DNA from: Blautia sp. An249
GTDB taxonomy: Bacteria > Bacillota > Clostridia > Lachnospirales > Lachnospiraceae
DNA: 64,000 nucleotides
Assembly (NCBI RefSeq): GCF_002159835.1
Contig: NZ_NFJL01000003.1
Location: 173,595-237,594 of the forward strand
Direction: 5' to 3'
The notes under the pieces are model-generated. The model saw nothing but the letters and a program-made list of their open reading frames with translations, did not search any database and was not told where the DNA came from. A program made the position numbers and the translations under genes. The number at the start of each line of letters is the position of its first letter. Position 1 is the first letter of the stretch. Below, one piece after another: positions 51,351 through 59,366 of this stretch.

Positions 51351-51677
51351 ATGGACAGAAAGAAACCGGAAATGACCGCCCTGGATCAGATGGTCGCCAC
51401 TCGGCAGGGACAATTATTAAAAGCTGCCCTGCCTTATCTGGGTCCTCCTCAGCAGCAGATGGTCTCTCTGTATGCAAAAATCCTGGAGCTAAAAAACACC
51501 TGGGAGATTTTTGGCGCAAGCCCTGTGCGGATGTGCGAGGCTCCCCAGTCTTCAGACCCCCTGGAGATGTTAAATGATTTAAAGAATTATTGTGACGAAC
51601 CTACCTGCCGTCAAATTGATTCTCTGGTAAATACTCTTGCAACCCTGGAAATTATAAATCTGATGAAAAGTTCTTAA
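51351..51677 (+). CDS. Hypothetical helical protein, 108 residues (first of a pair)
   Basis: No known family recognised. The protein begins MDRKKPEMTALDQMVATRQG, contains LLKAALPYLGPPQQQMVSLY and ends RQIDSLVNTLATLEIINLMK; it is predicted to be all-helical and soluble. Start at 51351 is chosen because AAGGA lies 9 nt upstream; the frame runs back to 51234 without support. It is followed after 15 bp by another small helical protein gene with a GTG start, and the two are clearly a transcription unit ending at a hairpin before cinA. Confidence 0.7.
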   Translation: MDRKKPEMTALDQMVATRQGQLLKAALPYLGPPQQQMVSLYAKILELKNTWEIFGASPVRMCEAPQSSDPLEMLNDLKNYCDEPTCRQIDSLVNTLATLEIINLMKSS

Positions 51678-51692
51678 AAAGAGGTGATTGAA

Positions 51693-51971
51693 GTGCCCGA
51701 TAACAAAGACTGGATGAAAAATCCCAAACTTGCTTCTGTAGACAAGGATAAACTGGAACTTCTGTCTGCCCTGGCCAGCCAGGGGCAGGGGAAATCCCAG
51801 AACGAACTCCTTCCCTTCCTGATGTCCGCCGCCTCACAGGGAAAAGAGCAGGGACTGAATTTCAGTTCCCAGGAAATCTCCGCCATCATTGAGGTATTAA
51901 AAATGGGAAAATCTCCACAGGAAGCCGCACGTCTGGATCGGATAGTGTCTTTAATGAAAATAATGAAATAA
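51693..51971 (+). CDS. Hypothetical helical protein, 92 residues (second of a pair)
   Basis: No known family recognised. It starts MPDNKDWMKNPKLASVDKDK and continues with KLELLSALASQGQGKSQNEL, LPFLMSAASQGKEQ and a C-terminal ARLDRIVSLMKIMK. GAGGTG with a 6-nt spacer supports GTG at 51693 over GTG at 51684. Its layout (an N-terminal extension, an LPxL segment and a C-terminal helix with a Leu-Asp-x-Ile-Val pattern) loosely echoes the 51351-51677 product, so the two may be distant paralogues or binding partners; this is inference. Confidence 0.7.
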   Translation: MPDNKDWMKNPKLASVDKDKLELLSALASQGQGKSQNELLPFLMSAASQGKEQGLNFSSQEISAIIEVLKMGKSPQEAARLDRIVSLMKIMK

Positions 51972-51974
51972 AAA

Positions 51975-52020
51975 AGAAGGGAGCAGGGCAGATTTTTCTG
52001 CCCCATTATCCCTCCTTCTT
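51975..52020. terminator. Terminator between the small pair and cinA
   Basis: An inner stem GGGCAGA/TCTGCCC (51986-51992 with 51997-52003) sits within an outer imperfect AAGAAGG/CCTTCTT pairing. It separates the plus-strand pair from the convergent cinA. Confidence 0.65.
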
Positions 52021-52024
52021 CTGC

Positions 52025-53293
52025 TTAGGAATCTGCAGCGGCCGCATCCATAATGCATTCCCGCAGCATTACCAGAGCGCTGGTAACGGCCTGTTCGCGG
52101 ATTCTCATCCGGTTTCCGGTAAAAAAGAATTTCTGTACTGTGGTTTTTCCACGGTAACAGCATCCCATATAGACGGTTCCCACCGGAGTTTCCTTTGTTC
52201 CGCCTTCCGGCCCCGCCAGACCGGTAACGGACAGACACAGATCCGTCTTGCCGGCCATACATCCGCCTTTTGCCATTTCTTTGGCGCACTTTTCACTGAC
52301 TGCCCCTTCTTTTTTCAGAGTAGATTTTTTTACTAAAAGGCTCTTCCTTTTGGCTTTATTGCTGTAAGTTACATATCCGTTCAGAAATACTTCCGACGCT
52401 CCCGGAACATTTACGATTCTGGCCGCCACAGCCCCTCCTGTACAGGACTCCGCCAGGGATAACGTCAGATTCTGATCCCGCAGAAGTTCCACCACCGCTT
52501 CTTCCAGACTTTTATTTTCTTCCGTAGAATATATATTTTTTCCGAAACGGCTTTTTAATTCGCGCACAAGAGGCTTCACCAGTTTCTTTCCTTCTTTTTC
52601 GCTGTCCGCTTTGGCTGTAATCCGCAGATGCACTTCGCCCGGTTTCGCATAAGGAGCAATGGTTGGATTGGTCTGGCTGTGGATTAAGTCTTTAATTTCA
52701 TCGGCTACCTGGCTTTCCCCGATTCCCGCAATCTTTACCATCTGGGAATAAATTACATGGGGCTGTCTCTTACGCAGATAGGGATAAACCTGTTCTTCAA
52801 ACAGCGGTTTCAGTTCATTGGGCGGACCGGGAAGCAGGATCGCTGTTTTCCCGTCTTTTTCAATAATCAGACCGGGAGCAGTTCCATTGGAATTTTCCAG
52901 TACCAGGGCTCCTTCCGGCACCATTGCCTGTTTCCAGTTATTTGCCGTAATCTTTCTTCCGGCGTGATTTTTCGCGTATATTTCCATATACTTTTCAATT
53001 CTTTTTCTGACGTGCTTATCTTCTTTTAATTCCACACCCATAACCTGTGCGGTAACTTCTTTTGTCAGATCATCTTCCGTAGGTCCCAGACCGCCGGTCA
53101 GAATCACCACATCCGAACGCTCCAGCGCCGTTTTTATTACCTGCGCCATCCGTTTTTCATTGTCTCCCACAACCGATTCATAGTAAACACTCAGTCCCAG
53201 TCTGGCGCACATCTCTGATAAATATGCGCTGTTGGTGTTTACAATGTTCCCCAGCAGGATTTCCGTTCCCACTGATATGATTTCTGTAACCAT
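52025..53293 (-). CDS. cinA: CinA family nicotinamide-nucleotide amidohydrolase
   Basis: A 422-residue two-domain protein. The N-terminal MoCF-like domain starts VTEIISVGTEILLGNIVNTN and includes ILTGGLGPTEDDLT; the C-terminal CinA (PncC-type) domain carries LSLAESCTGGAVAARIVNVP and SVTGLAGPEGGTKETPVGTV. In characterised members the C-terminal domain deamidates NMN; some are damage-inducible or competence-linked. Last gene of the yicC-to-cinA group, 20 bp after pgsA with AAGGAGG. Confidence 0.95.
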   Translation of the reverse strand: MVTEIISVGTEILLGNIVNTNSAYLSEMCARLGLSVYYESVVGDNEKRMAQVIKTALERSDVVILTGGLGPTEDDLTKEVTAQVMGVELKEDKHVRKRIEKYMEIYAKNHAGRKITANNWKQAMVPEGALVLENSNGTAPGLIIEKDGKTAILLPGPPNELKPLFEEQVYPYLRKRQPHVIYSQMVKIAGIGESQVADEIKDLIHSQTNPTIAPYAKPGEVHLRITAKADSEKEGKKLVKPLVRELKSRFGKNIYSTEENKSLEEAVVELLRDQNLTLSLAESCTGGAVAARIVNVPGASEVFLNGYVTYSNKAKRKSLLVKKSTLKKEGAVSEKCAKEMAKGGCMAGKTDLCLSVTGLAGPEGGTKETPVGTVYMGCCYRGKTTVQKFFFTGNRMRIREQAVTSALVMLRECIMDAAAADS

Positions 53294-53313
53294 AGGGATT
53301 CCTCCTTATACAA

Positions 53314-53856
53314 TTATGCATTATGCATGGACAGTACCTGTCTGTTTTTCCAAATGTAATCAATTAAAGAAATAACCGTTAATGCCGTTGCAAGAACAAT
53401 AAATATCATTTCCAGAGTCGTAAAAATTCCTCCGAAGTTAAGAAGCAGTAGAATAATTAAGATCATCTGGGAAACCGTTTTAAATTTCCCCCAGTAGCTG
53501 GCGGCAATTACAACGCCGTTATCGGCAGCAACCAGACGGAAACCGCTGATAATAAATTCTCTGGCGATAATGATAATCACAATCCAGGCCGGCAGCTTTT
53601 CAAGCTCAATAAAGCAAATCAGTGCGGAACATACCAGAAGTTTATCCGCCAGAGGATCCATAAATTTACCGAAATCCGTAATTAAATGATATTTCCTGGC
53701 CAGATAGCCGTCCAGCCAGTCGGTAACACTGGCGGCCACAAAAATCCCCAGGCAGATCCAGCGATTTCCTGCTCCTCCCCAGCCCGTAAGCATGAAAACA
53801 ACTAAAAAAGGGACTAAAATCATACGCAGTACCGTTAATTTATTTGGTGTATTCAT
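53314..53856 (-). CDS. pgsA: CDP-diacylglycerol--glycerol-3-phosphate 3-phosphatidyltransferase
   Basis: A 180-residue membrane enzyme that makes phosphatidylglycerol phosphate, the first committed step toward phosphatidylglycerol and cardiolipin. It begins MNTPNKLTVLRMILVPFLVV and the CDP-alcohol phosphotransferase motif is intact: DWLDGYLARKYHLITDFGKF then MDPLADK. About five membrane helices. It overlaps rimO by 17 bp. With cls (40555-42108) it supplies the cardiolipin route. Confidence 0.95.
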   Translation of the reverse strand: MNTPNKLTVLRMILVPFLVVFMLTGWGGAGNRWICLGIFVAASVTDWLDGYLARKYHLITDFGKFMDPLADKLLVCSALICFIELEKLPAWIVIIIIAREFIISGFRLVAADNGVVIAASYWGKFKTVSQMILIILLLLNFGGIFTTLEMIFIVLATALTVISLIDYIWKNRQVLSMHNA

Positions 53857-55177
53857 TTTCCAACTCTCCTATCAAATCATATTCCAGCGCTCCTGTTACC
53901 CTGACTTTCGCAAAGTCTCCGGTCATCATCGCCTCTCCTGTCTGTATAAACAGGTAGCCGTCTACTTTGGGAGCGTCTCCGTAGGTTCTGGCAACATAGG
54001 CGTTTTCATCTGCCACCTTACCTTCTACCATAACAATCATTTCCTGACCGATTTTTTCCTGTCCTTTCTCCAGGGAAATTTCCTGCTGAAGTTCCATCAG
54101 TTCGGCCTGCCGCTCCTCTTTCACCTCTTCTTCAATCTGGTTATCCATAGCGGCCGCCGGCGTATCTTCTTCCGGGGAATAGGTAAATACGCCCAGACGG
54201 TCAAATTCCATTTCATCTACGAATTCCATCAGCTCTTCATGCTGCTTTTGGGTTTCCCCCGGAAATCCGGTAATCAGGGTAGTACGAAGCACAATGTCCG
54301 GAATCTCCTTTCTCAGCCGGGCAATCTGGTCCTTTAACTGCTGCTTTGTGGTTCTTCTTCCCATCCTTTTCAGGATCTGATCATTGGCATGCTGAATGGG
54401 AAGATCCAGGTAATGACAGATTTTCTCTTCTTTTGCCATGGTCGCAATCAGCTCATCGTAGATTTCCTCCGGGTAGCAGTACAGAAGCCGAATCCAACGA
54501 ATTTTGGGAATCCGGCAGAGCTTCTCAAGCAAAAGGTGAAGACTCTTCGTTCCATACAGATCTTTCCCATACAAAGTGGTCTCCTGGGCCACCAGAATCA
54601 GTTCCTTTACTCCGTCTTCCGCCATTTCCTCAGCCTGCTGAATCAGCCGTTCCATGGGGATACTCCTGTAATTGCCCCGAAGTTTGGGAATAATACAGTA
54701 TGTACAGTGCTTATCACAGCCTTCTGCAATTTTCAGGAATCCATAATGCCCCCCGGTTGTAAGAACTTTTTTAGCCTGTAATTGGGGAAGATAATTAATA
54801 TCTTTATACTGTTCATAAGAACCACCCTTAAGAACCGCTTCAATTGCCGTCAGAATTTCGTCATAAGAGGTTGTTCCGAGCACAGCGTCCACTTCCGGAA
54901 TTTCCTGACGGATTTCCTCCTTATATCTCTGTGCAAGACAGCCGGTTACTAAAAGAACTTTACATCTTCCCTCTTCCTTATATCCGGCCATTTCCAAAAT
55001 TGTCTGGATGCTTTCTTCCTTGGCGTCGTGAATAAAACAGCAGGTATTAATCACAATAATTTCCGCCTCTTTTTCGTCGTCAACCATTTCATATCCCTGC
55101 CCAAGCAGCAGCCCCAGCATTTCTTCTGAATCTGACAGATTCTTATCACACCCAAGGGAAATAAATAATACTTTCAT
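53840..55177 (-). CDS. rimO: Ribosomal protein S12 methylthiotransferase RimO
   Basis: A 445-residue radical SAM enzyme that methylthiolates Asp of ribosomal protein S12. The N-terminal UPF0004 domain starts MKVLFISLGCDKNLSDSEEM, with further Cys in VINTCCFIHDAK and LVTGCLAQRY; the radical SAM cluster is KIAEGCDKHCTYCIIPKLRG; a C-terminal TRAM domain ends the protein. It is the RimO rather than the MiaB subgroup by the GCDKN start. It overlaps pgsA and follows rpoZ after a hairpin. Confidence 0.95.
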   Translation of the reverse strand: MKVLFISLGCDKNLSDSEEMLGLLLGQGYEMVDDEKEAEIIVINTCCFIHDAKEESIQTILEMAGYKEEGRCKVLLVTGCLAQRYKEEIRQEIPEVDAVLGTTSYDEILTAIEAVLKGGSYEQYKDINYLPQLQAKKVLTTGGHYGFLKIAEGCDKHCTYCIIPKLRGNYRSIPMERLIQQAEEMAEDGVKELILVAQETTLYGKDLYGTKSLHLLLEKLCRIPKIRWIRLLYCYPEEIYDELIATMAKEEKICHYLDLPIQHANDQILKRMGRRTTKQQLKDQIARLRKEIPDIVLRTTLITGFPGETQKQHEELMEFVDEMEFDRLGVFTYSPEEDTPAAAMDNQIEEEVKEERQAELMELQQEISLEKGQEKIGQEMIVMVEGKVADENAYVARTYGDAPKVDGYLFIQTGEAMMTGDFAKVRVTGALEYDLIGELENEYTK

Positions 55178-55197
55178 TTTTCACTCCTAACATAAAG

Positions 55198-55236
55198 AGG
55201 TGTCGCAAAAAATAGGTATTTCCTTTTGCAGCACCT
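55198..55236 (-). terminator. Hairpin between rpoZ and rimO
   Basis: AGGTGTCGCAAAA (55198-55210) pairs with TTTTGCAGCACCT (55224-55236) with one mismatch. It lies 9 bp beyond the rpoZ stop; the T-tail is weak (CTTTATG), so it could be a partial terminator within the operon. Confidence 0.5.
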
Positions 55237-55244
55237 CCTGAAAT

Positions 55245-55568
55245 TCAGATTTCTGTTGTTTCTGTAGTTGTCTCTTCCTGGGCTTCTTCCAGAGAAATAA
55301 TTTCCTGTTCCTGGTTTTCTTCTTCCTGGGTCTTCTCTTCTTCCGGAAGAATCTTCACTTCCCCTTTATACAGCTCTTCGATAGCGATAGACAACGGCTT
55401 TTTGCCCTCTGCACGGGGCACCAGCGGCTGTGCACCCCCGATTATCTGTCTCGCTCTCTTACTTGTAGCCAGAACGATGGAATAGCGGCTGTTTACTACC
55501 GGCTGTTCATCGTCTTCCCCTGTTTTATTTACTGCCTGAATCAATTCTGTGTAAGATGGATGTATCAT
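55245..55568 (-). CDS. rpoZ: DNA-directed RNA polymerase subunit omega
   Basis: A 107-residue protein. The conserved core reads MIHPSYTELIQAVNK, SRYSIVLATSKRARQIIGGA and KPLSIAIEELYKGEVKI, typical of omega, which helps assemble RNA polymerase. It ends in a long acidic tail of Glu/Gln/Thr that is low complexity. It overlaps gmk by 4 bp; gmk-rpoZ is a standard pair. Confidence 0.93.
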   Translation of the reverse strand: MIHPSYTELIQAVNKTGEDDEQPVVNSRYSIVLATSKRARQIIGGAQPLVPRAEGKKPLSIAIEELYKGEVKILPEEEKTQEEENQEQEIISLEEAQEETTTETTEI

Positions 55569-56200
55569 ATGGAATCCCCTTTCTTAAATACTTTTAATTC
55601 CTTTTTCATGTTTTCTATAAATACCTGATTCTGCTGAATCTTACAATGTTCTTTGGCGATCATCTGATGCATGTTCTCTACGCATTCCTGTAAGTCGTCA
55701 TTGATTAGCAGATAATCGTATTGTTTCATATAAGAAGCCTCTTCATAGGCTCTGTTCAGGCGGGATTCGATTACCTCTTCTGATTCGGTTCCCCGCTCTG
55801 TCAGACGTCTTTTCAATTCTTCGGCGCTGGGAGGAGTAACAAAGATTAAAACTGCCTCCGGATATTTCTCCTTTACTTCCAGGGCGCCCTGAATCTCAAT
55901 CTCCAGAATCACGTCTTTCCCTTTTTCCATCTGCTCCTGAACATAGGCTTTGGGCGTTCCGTAGTAATTCTGGACATACTGTGCATATTCAATTAATTCG
56001 TCTCTGGAAATCATTTTTTCAAACTCTTCCCGGGTTTTAAAGAAATATTCCCTGCCTTCCTTTTCATTGGGCCTCGGCTTGCGGGTGGTAGCCGAAACAG
56101 ACAGGGCGTAGTTGTCATACTGACTGGTCAGGGCCTTCATAAGGGTTCCCTTTCCGGAACCGGAAAAGCCGGATACCACTGCTAATACACCTTTATTCAT
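55565..56200 (-). CDS. gmk: Guanylate kinase
   Basis: A 211-residue kinase that makes GDP from GMP. P-loop VVSGFSGSGKGTLMKALTSQ, then SATTRKPRPNEKEGREYFF, YGTPKAYVQEQMEKGKDVIL and the adenine-binding LTERGTESEEVIESRLNRA. The start at 56200 follows AAAAAGGAG; the frame to 56227 is unsupported. The start overlaps the end of remA by 8 bp. Confidence 0.96.
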   Translation of the reverse strand: MNKGVLAVVSGFSGSGKGTLMKALTSQYDNYALSVSATTRKPRPNEKEGREYFFKTREEFEKMISRDELIEYAQYVQNYYGTPKAYVQEQMEKGKDVILEIEIQGALEVKEKYPEAVLIFVTPPSAEELKRRLTERGTESEEVIESRLNRAYEEASYMKQYDYLLINDDLQECVENMHQMIAKEHCKIQQNQVFIENMKKELKVFKKGDSI

Positions 56201-56465
56201 GTATTTCTCCTTTTTCTTCAAAATCAATTTTTCCGGAAAACCGTCTGGTTATGGTCTCCGGCTGAAGGGCTGAAACAATCACATGATCTTCCTGCGTAAT
56301 AATCACGGCTTTTGTCTTCCTGCCCTGGGTCGCATCAATTAAACGTCCTTCTGCCTTTGCGCTCTGCACCATTCTTCGAATGGGCGCTGCGTCCGGACTG
56401 ATGACCGCCACAATTTTTTCAGAATTTACTGCATTTCCAAATCCCACATTAATTAGTCTTGCCAC
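56193..56465 (-). CDS. remA: RemA-like DNA-binding protein (DUF370)
   Basis: A 90-residue protein of the DUF370/RemA family; it begins MARLINVGFGNAVNSEKIVA and contains SPDAAPIRRMVQSAKAEGRL and DATQGRKTKAVIITQEDHVI. In Bacillus subtilis RemA activates matrix and osmoprotection genes by direct DNA binding; in Clostridia it is usually encoded between yicC and gmk as here, and its targets are unknown. Translation likely begins at GTG with GAGG 7 nt upstream. Confidence 0.92.
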   Translation of the reverse strand: MARLINVGFGNAVNSEKIVAVISPDAAPIRRMVQSAKAEGRLIDATQGRKTKAVIITQEDHVIVSALQPETITRRFSGKIDFEEKGEIHE

Positions 56466-56479
56466 ATTAACGCCTCATT

Positions 56480-57358
56480 TTACTCAATATTTTGGATCTG
56501 TTCGCGGATTTTTTCAATCTCGGTTTTTAAATCTATGGCCAGATTGGAAATTTCCAGGTCATTGGCTTTCGACAAAATAGTATTTGCCTCCCGGTTCATC
56601 TCCTGGGCAATGAAGTCCATCTTCCGTCCCACCGAAGACTCGTCTTCCAGCACAGCTTCCATATTTTTAATATGGCTCTGGAGTCTCACCGTTTCTTCAT
56701 CGTTGCAGATTTTGTCCGCATAGATAATCACTTCAGCCGCAATCCGGCTCTCTTCAATCTGGGCGTCTCCCAGAAGTTCCTTCGTCTTCGCCTCCAGTTT
56801 TTCCCGATACTCCCTGACAATCTGAGGAGAGCGTTCCATAATCAGAAGCACTTTTTCTTCCAGTCCTTTTAATTTGGACAGAAGATCTTCCTTTAAGTGA
56901 ACCCCTTCCTTTTCTCTGGATTCTACAAATTTCACACAGGCCTCTCTGAGAACCGGCTCCAAAAAGCTCCACAACTCTCTCTCATCCAAAGGTTCCTCAT
57001 CCATGGTTAATACTTCCGGATACCTGGAAAGCCCGGAAACCCGAATGTCATTTTCCAATCCGAACTCCTCGCTCATCTTCTGAAAATATCCCATATACTC
57101 CCGGGCAATTTCCCGGTTGTATTTCAGAGTTACCCGTTTCTGAGTATAATCTTCGTAGCTGATATAAATATCGATTTTCCCTCGCTGCATATACTCCTTG
57201 AGGAAGTTCCGGATAGGCGCCTCAAAGAAACTTAAATTTTTCGGCATCTTAATATTGGCGTCCAGATACCTGTGATTCACAGATTTTAACTCAACGGTAA
57301 TCTTTCTTTGCTGCTCGTTGGCCTCTGCCCGGCCATAGCCTGTCATACTTTTTATCAT
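56480..57358 (-). CDS. YicC family endoribonuclease-like protein
   Basis: A 292-residue YicC protein. The start MIKSMTGYGRAEANEQQRKI and VELKSVNHRYLDANIKMPKN are diagnostic; the C-terminal domain (DUF1732) holds FIAQEMNREANTILSKANDL. Members have been linked to stress survival and RNA cleavage; the enzymatic role is only partly characterised. First gene of yicC-remA-gmk-rpoZ-rimO-pgsA-cinA, with a good promoter 41-69 bp upstream. Confidence 0.94.
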   Translation of the reverse strand: MIKSMTGYGRAEANEQQRKITVELKSVNHRYLDANIKMPKNLSFFEAPIRNFLKEYMQRGKIDIYISYEDYTQKRVTLKYNREIAREYMGYFQKMSEEFGLENDIRVSGLSRYPEVLTMDEEPLDERELWSFLEPVLREACVKFVESREKEGVHLKEDLLSKLKGLEEKVLLIMERSPQIVREYREKLEAKTKELLGDAQIEESRIAAEVIIYADKICNDEETVRLQSHIKNMEAVLEDESSVGRKMDFIAQEMNREANTILSKANDLEISNLAIDLKTEIEKIREQIQNIE

Positions 57359-57398
57359 TGTTCTACCACTCTTTTGCTGTTAATTTGCATACAGATTC

Positions 57399-57427
57399 AT
57401 TATAGTTCATTCTAAAACCCTAGTCAA
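57399..57427 (-). promoter_or_regulatory. Sigma-A promoter of the yicC operon
   Basis: On the minus strand, TTGACT (57422-57427), a 17-bp spacer and a perfect TATAAT (57399-57404). Confidence 0.8.
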
Positions 57428-57491
57428 ACCTTTTTTTCCGTATCAGGAATGGTACAGGCTGAACTGTTACAATTTCCCTGGAAAGTTTCTC

Positions 57492-57520
57492 TTGCAACCG
57501 CCTTTTCTTCCCTGTATACT
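57492..57520 (+). promoter_or_regulatory. Sigma-A promoter of rqcH
   Basis: TTGCAA (57492-57497), a 17-bp spacer and TATACT (57515-57520) lie 38 bp before the rqcH start codon. It is divergent from the yicC promoter. Confidence 0.65.
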
Positions 57521-57558
57521 TAAATTTTATAAAACACTCAGCGAGAAAGGATTTTATT

Positions 57559-59304
57559 ATGGCTTTTGATGGAATTACCGTTTCTGCAATGGTTAAAGAA
57601 TTAAATGATACTCTGGCCGGCGGCAGAATTAACAAAATTGCACAGCCGGAAAACGATGAACTTCTGATTACAGCCAGGGGCAGTCAGGGACAGTGCCGGC
57701 TTCTGTTATCCGCCAGCGCCTCCCTTCCTCTCCTTTACTTTACGGATAAAAACAAGCCCTCCCCTTTAATTGCTCCCAATTTCTGCATGCTGCTGCGTAA
57801 GCACATCGGAAATGCAAAAATTATAAGAATCATGCAGCCCGGACTGGAACGGGTGGTTATTATGGAACTGGAACATTTAAATGATCTGGGAGACGTCTGC
57901 CAAAAGAAACTGATTCTGGAACTGATGGGGAAACACAGCAATCTGATTTTTACAGATGAAAACGATATGATTCTGGACAGTATCAAACATGTCTCTTCCA
58001 ATATGAGTTCTGTCCGGGAAGTTCTCCCCGGAAGACCCTATTTCATACCCAGAACTCAGGAGAAGCAGGATCCACTTACAATTACAGAGGAAGAATTCAG
58101 CCGCCTCATTGGTTCTGCCTCCTGCCCTGCGGCTAAAGCGGTCTATACCTCTCTTACCGGTATCAGTCCTTTACTGGCCAGTGAAATGTGCTTCCGGGCC
58201 AACCTTTCTCCGGAACTTTCTGCAGAGGATTTGAACCAGGAACAAATGCAGGCGCTGTTTACCGCCTTTTCAGGTATCCGGACCCAAATCCTGGAAAAAG
58301 CATATGCCCCCCAGATTATCTATCGGGAAAAGGAGCCTGTGGAATACAGCGTTCTTCCCCTGATGCAGTTCGGTTCGGATTACCATGCGGAAATTTCTGA
58401 TTCTGTATCAGCAATGCTGTATACCTACTATGCTGCCAAGGAAGTCCTTACCCGAATCCGCCAGAAATCTTCAGATTTAAGAAGAATCGTACAGACCGCA
58501 CTGGAGCGCAACCAGAAGAAATTTGCACTTCAGAAAAAACAGATGAAAGATACTGCAAAGAAAGACAAATATAAAGTCTACGGGGAACTGATTAATACTT
58601 ACGGATACGGTCTTTCTGAAGGCTGCAAATCCTTCGAGGCGCTGAACTACTATACCAATGAGACGATTACGATCCCCCTGGATCCCACTTTATCTCCTCA
58701 GCAAAACGCTAAGAAATATTTCGACCGCTACAATAAGCTAAAGAGAACGGAAGAAGCCCTTACCCTTCAGATTCAGGATACAGAAAGTGAAATTGCCCAC
58801 CTGGAATCCATCCGTACCTCCCTGGATATTGCTCTGGAAGAGACGGATCTGGCTCAGATTAAAGAGGAGCTTGTAGAATACGGCTATATTAAAAAACACG
58901 ACTTCAGCAAGAAACGCACCGCCGCTCAGAAATCAAAGCCCTTTCACTATCTTTCCAGCGATGGATATGATATTTATGTGGGGAAAAACAATTATCAGAA
59001 CGAGGAATTAACCTTTAAATTCGCTACCGGAAATGACTGGTGGTTCCATGCCAAGGGAATACCCGGATCCCACGTAATTGTAAAAAGCAGAAACGAAGAA
59101 CTTCCGGATCGGGTCTTTGAAGAGGCAGGCAAACTGGCGGCCTATTATTCCAAAGGACGCACCGCACCCAAGGTGGAAATTGACTACATTCAGAAAAAAC
59201 ATATTAAAAAGCCAAATGGAGCAAAACCTGGATTTGTCGTCTATTATACCAACTATTCTTTAATGGCAGAACCGGACATTTCCAGGCTTCAGGAACTTTC
59301 CTGA
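57559..59304 (+). CDS. rqcH: RqcH (NFACT family) ribosome rescue factor
   Basis: A 581-residue NFACT protein. RqcH binds stalled 50S subunits with peptidyl-tRNA and adds alanine tails that mark the nascent chain for decay. The NFACT-N domain starts MAFDGITVSAMVKELNDTLA, a central coiled coil runs about residues 290-440, and the NFACT-R domain has NDWWFHAKGIPGSHVIVKS. The position of the DR motif needed for tailing in Bacillus RqcH reads GLERVVIMELE here, so Asp is replaced by Glu. Older annotation calls the family fibronectin-binding protein. Monocistronic, divergent from yicC. Confidence 0.93.
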   Translation: MAFDGITVSAMVKELNDTLAGGRINKIAQPENDELLITARGSQGQCRLLLSASASLPLLYFTDKNKPSPLIAPNFCMLLRKHIGNAKIIRIMQPGLERVVIMELEHLNDLGDVCQKKLILELMGKHSNLIFTDENDMILDSIKHVSSNMSSVREVLPGRPYFIPRTQEKQDPLTITEEEFSRLIGSASCPAAKAVYTSLTGISPLLASEMCFRANLSPELSAEDLNQEQMQALFTAFSGIRTQILEKAYAPQIIYREKEPVEYSVLPLMQFGSDYHAEISDSVSAMLYTYYAAKEVLTRIRQKSSDLRRIVQTALERNQKKFALQKKQMKDTAKKDKYKVYGELINTYGYGLSEGCKSFEALNYYTNETITIPLDPTLSPQQNAKKYFDRYNKLKRTEEALTLQIQDTESEIAHLESIRTSLDIALEETDLAQIKEELVEYGYIKKHDFSKKRTAAQKSKPFHYLSSDGYDIYVGKNNYQNEELTFKFATGNDWWFHAKGIPGSHVIVKSRNEELPDRVFEEAGKLAAYYSKGRTAPKVEIDYIQKKHIKKPNGAKPGFVVYYTNYSLMAEPDISRLQELS

Positions 59305-59319
59305 GAAACCTGCAAAAAC

Positions 59320-59362
59320 AAAAGGAGAAACATCTGCAATCGGGGATGTCTCTCCTTTTTTT
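59320..59362 (+). terminator. Terminator of rqcH
   Basis: AAAAGGAGAAACATC (59320-59334) pairs with GATGTCTCTCCTTTT with one mismatch (59345-59359) and is followed by T residues. It may also serve the convergent EEP gene. Confidence 0.8.
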
Positions 59363-59366
59363 GTGT

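Noticed and set aside
57559..59304. Fibronectin-binding adhesin
   Set aside because: Old label for NFACT proteins; the domain order is that of RqcH and there is no export signal.
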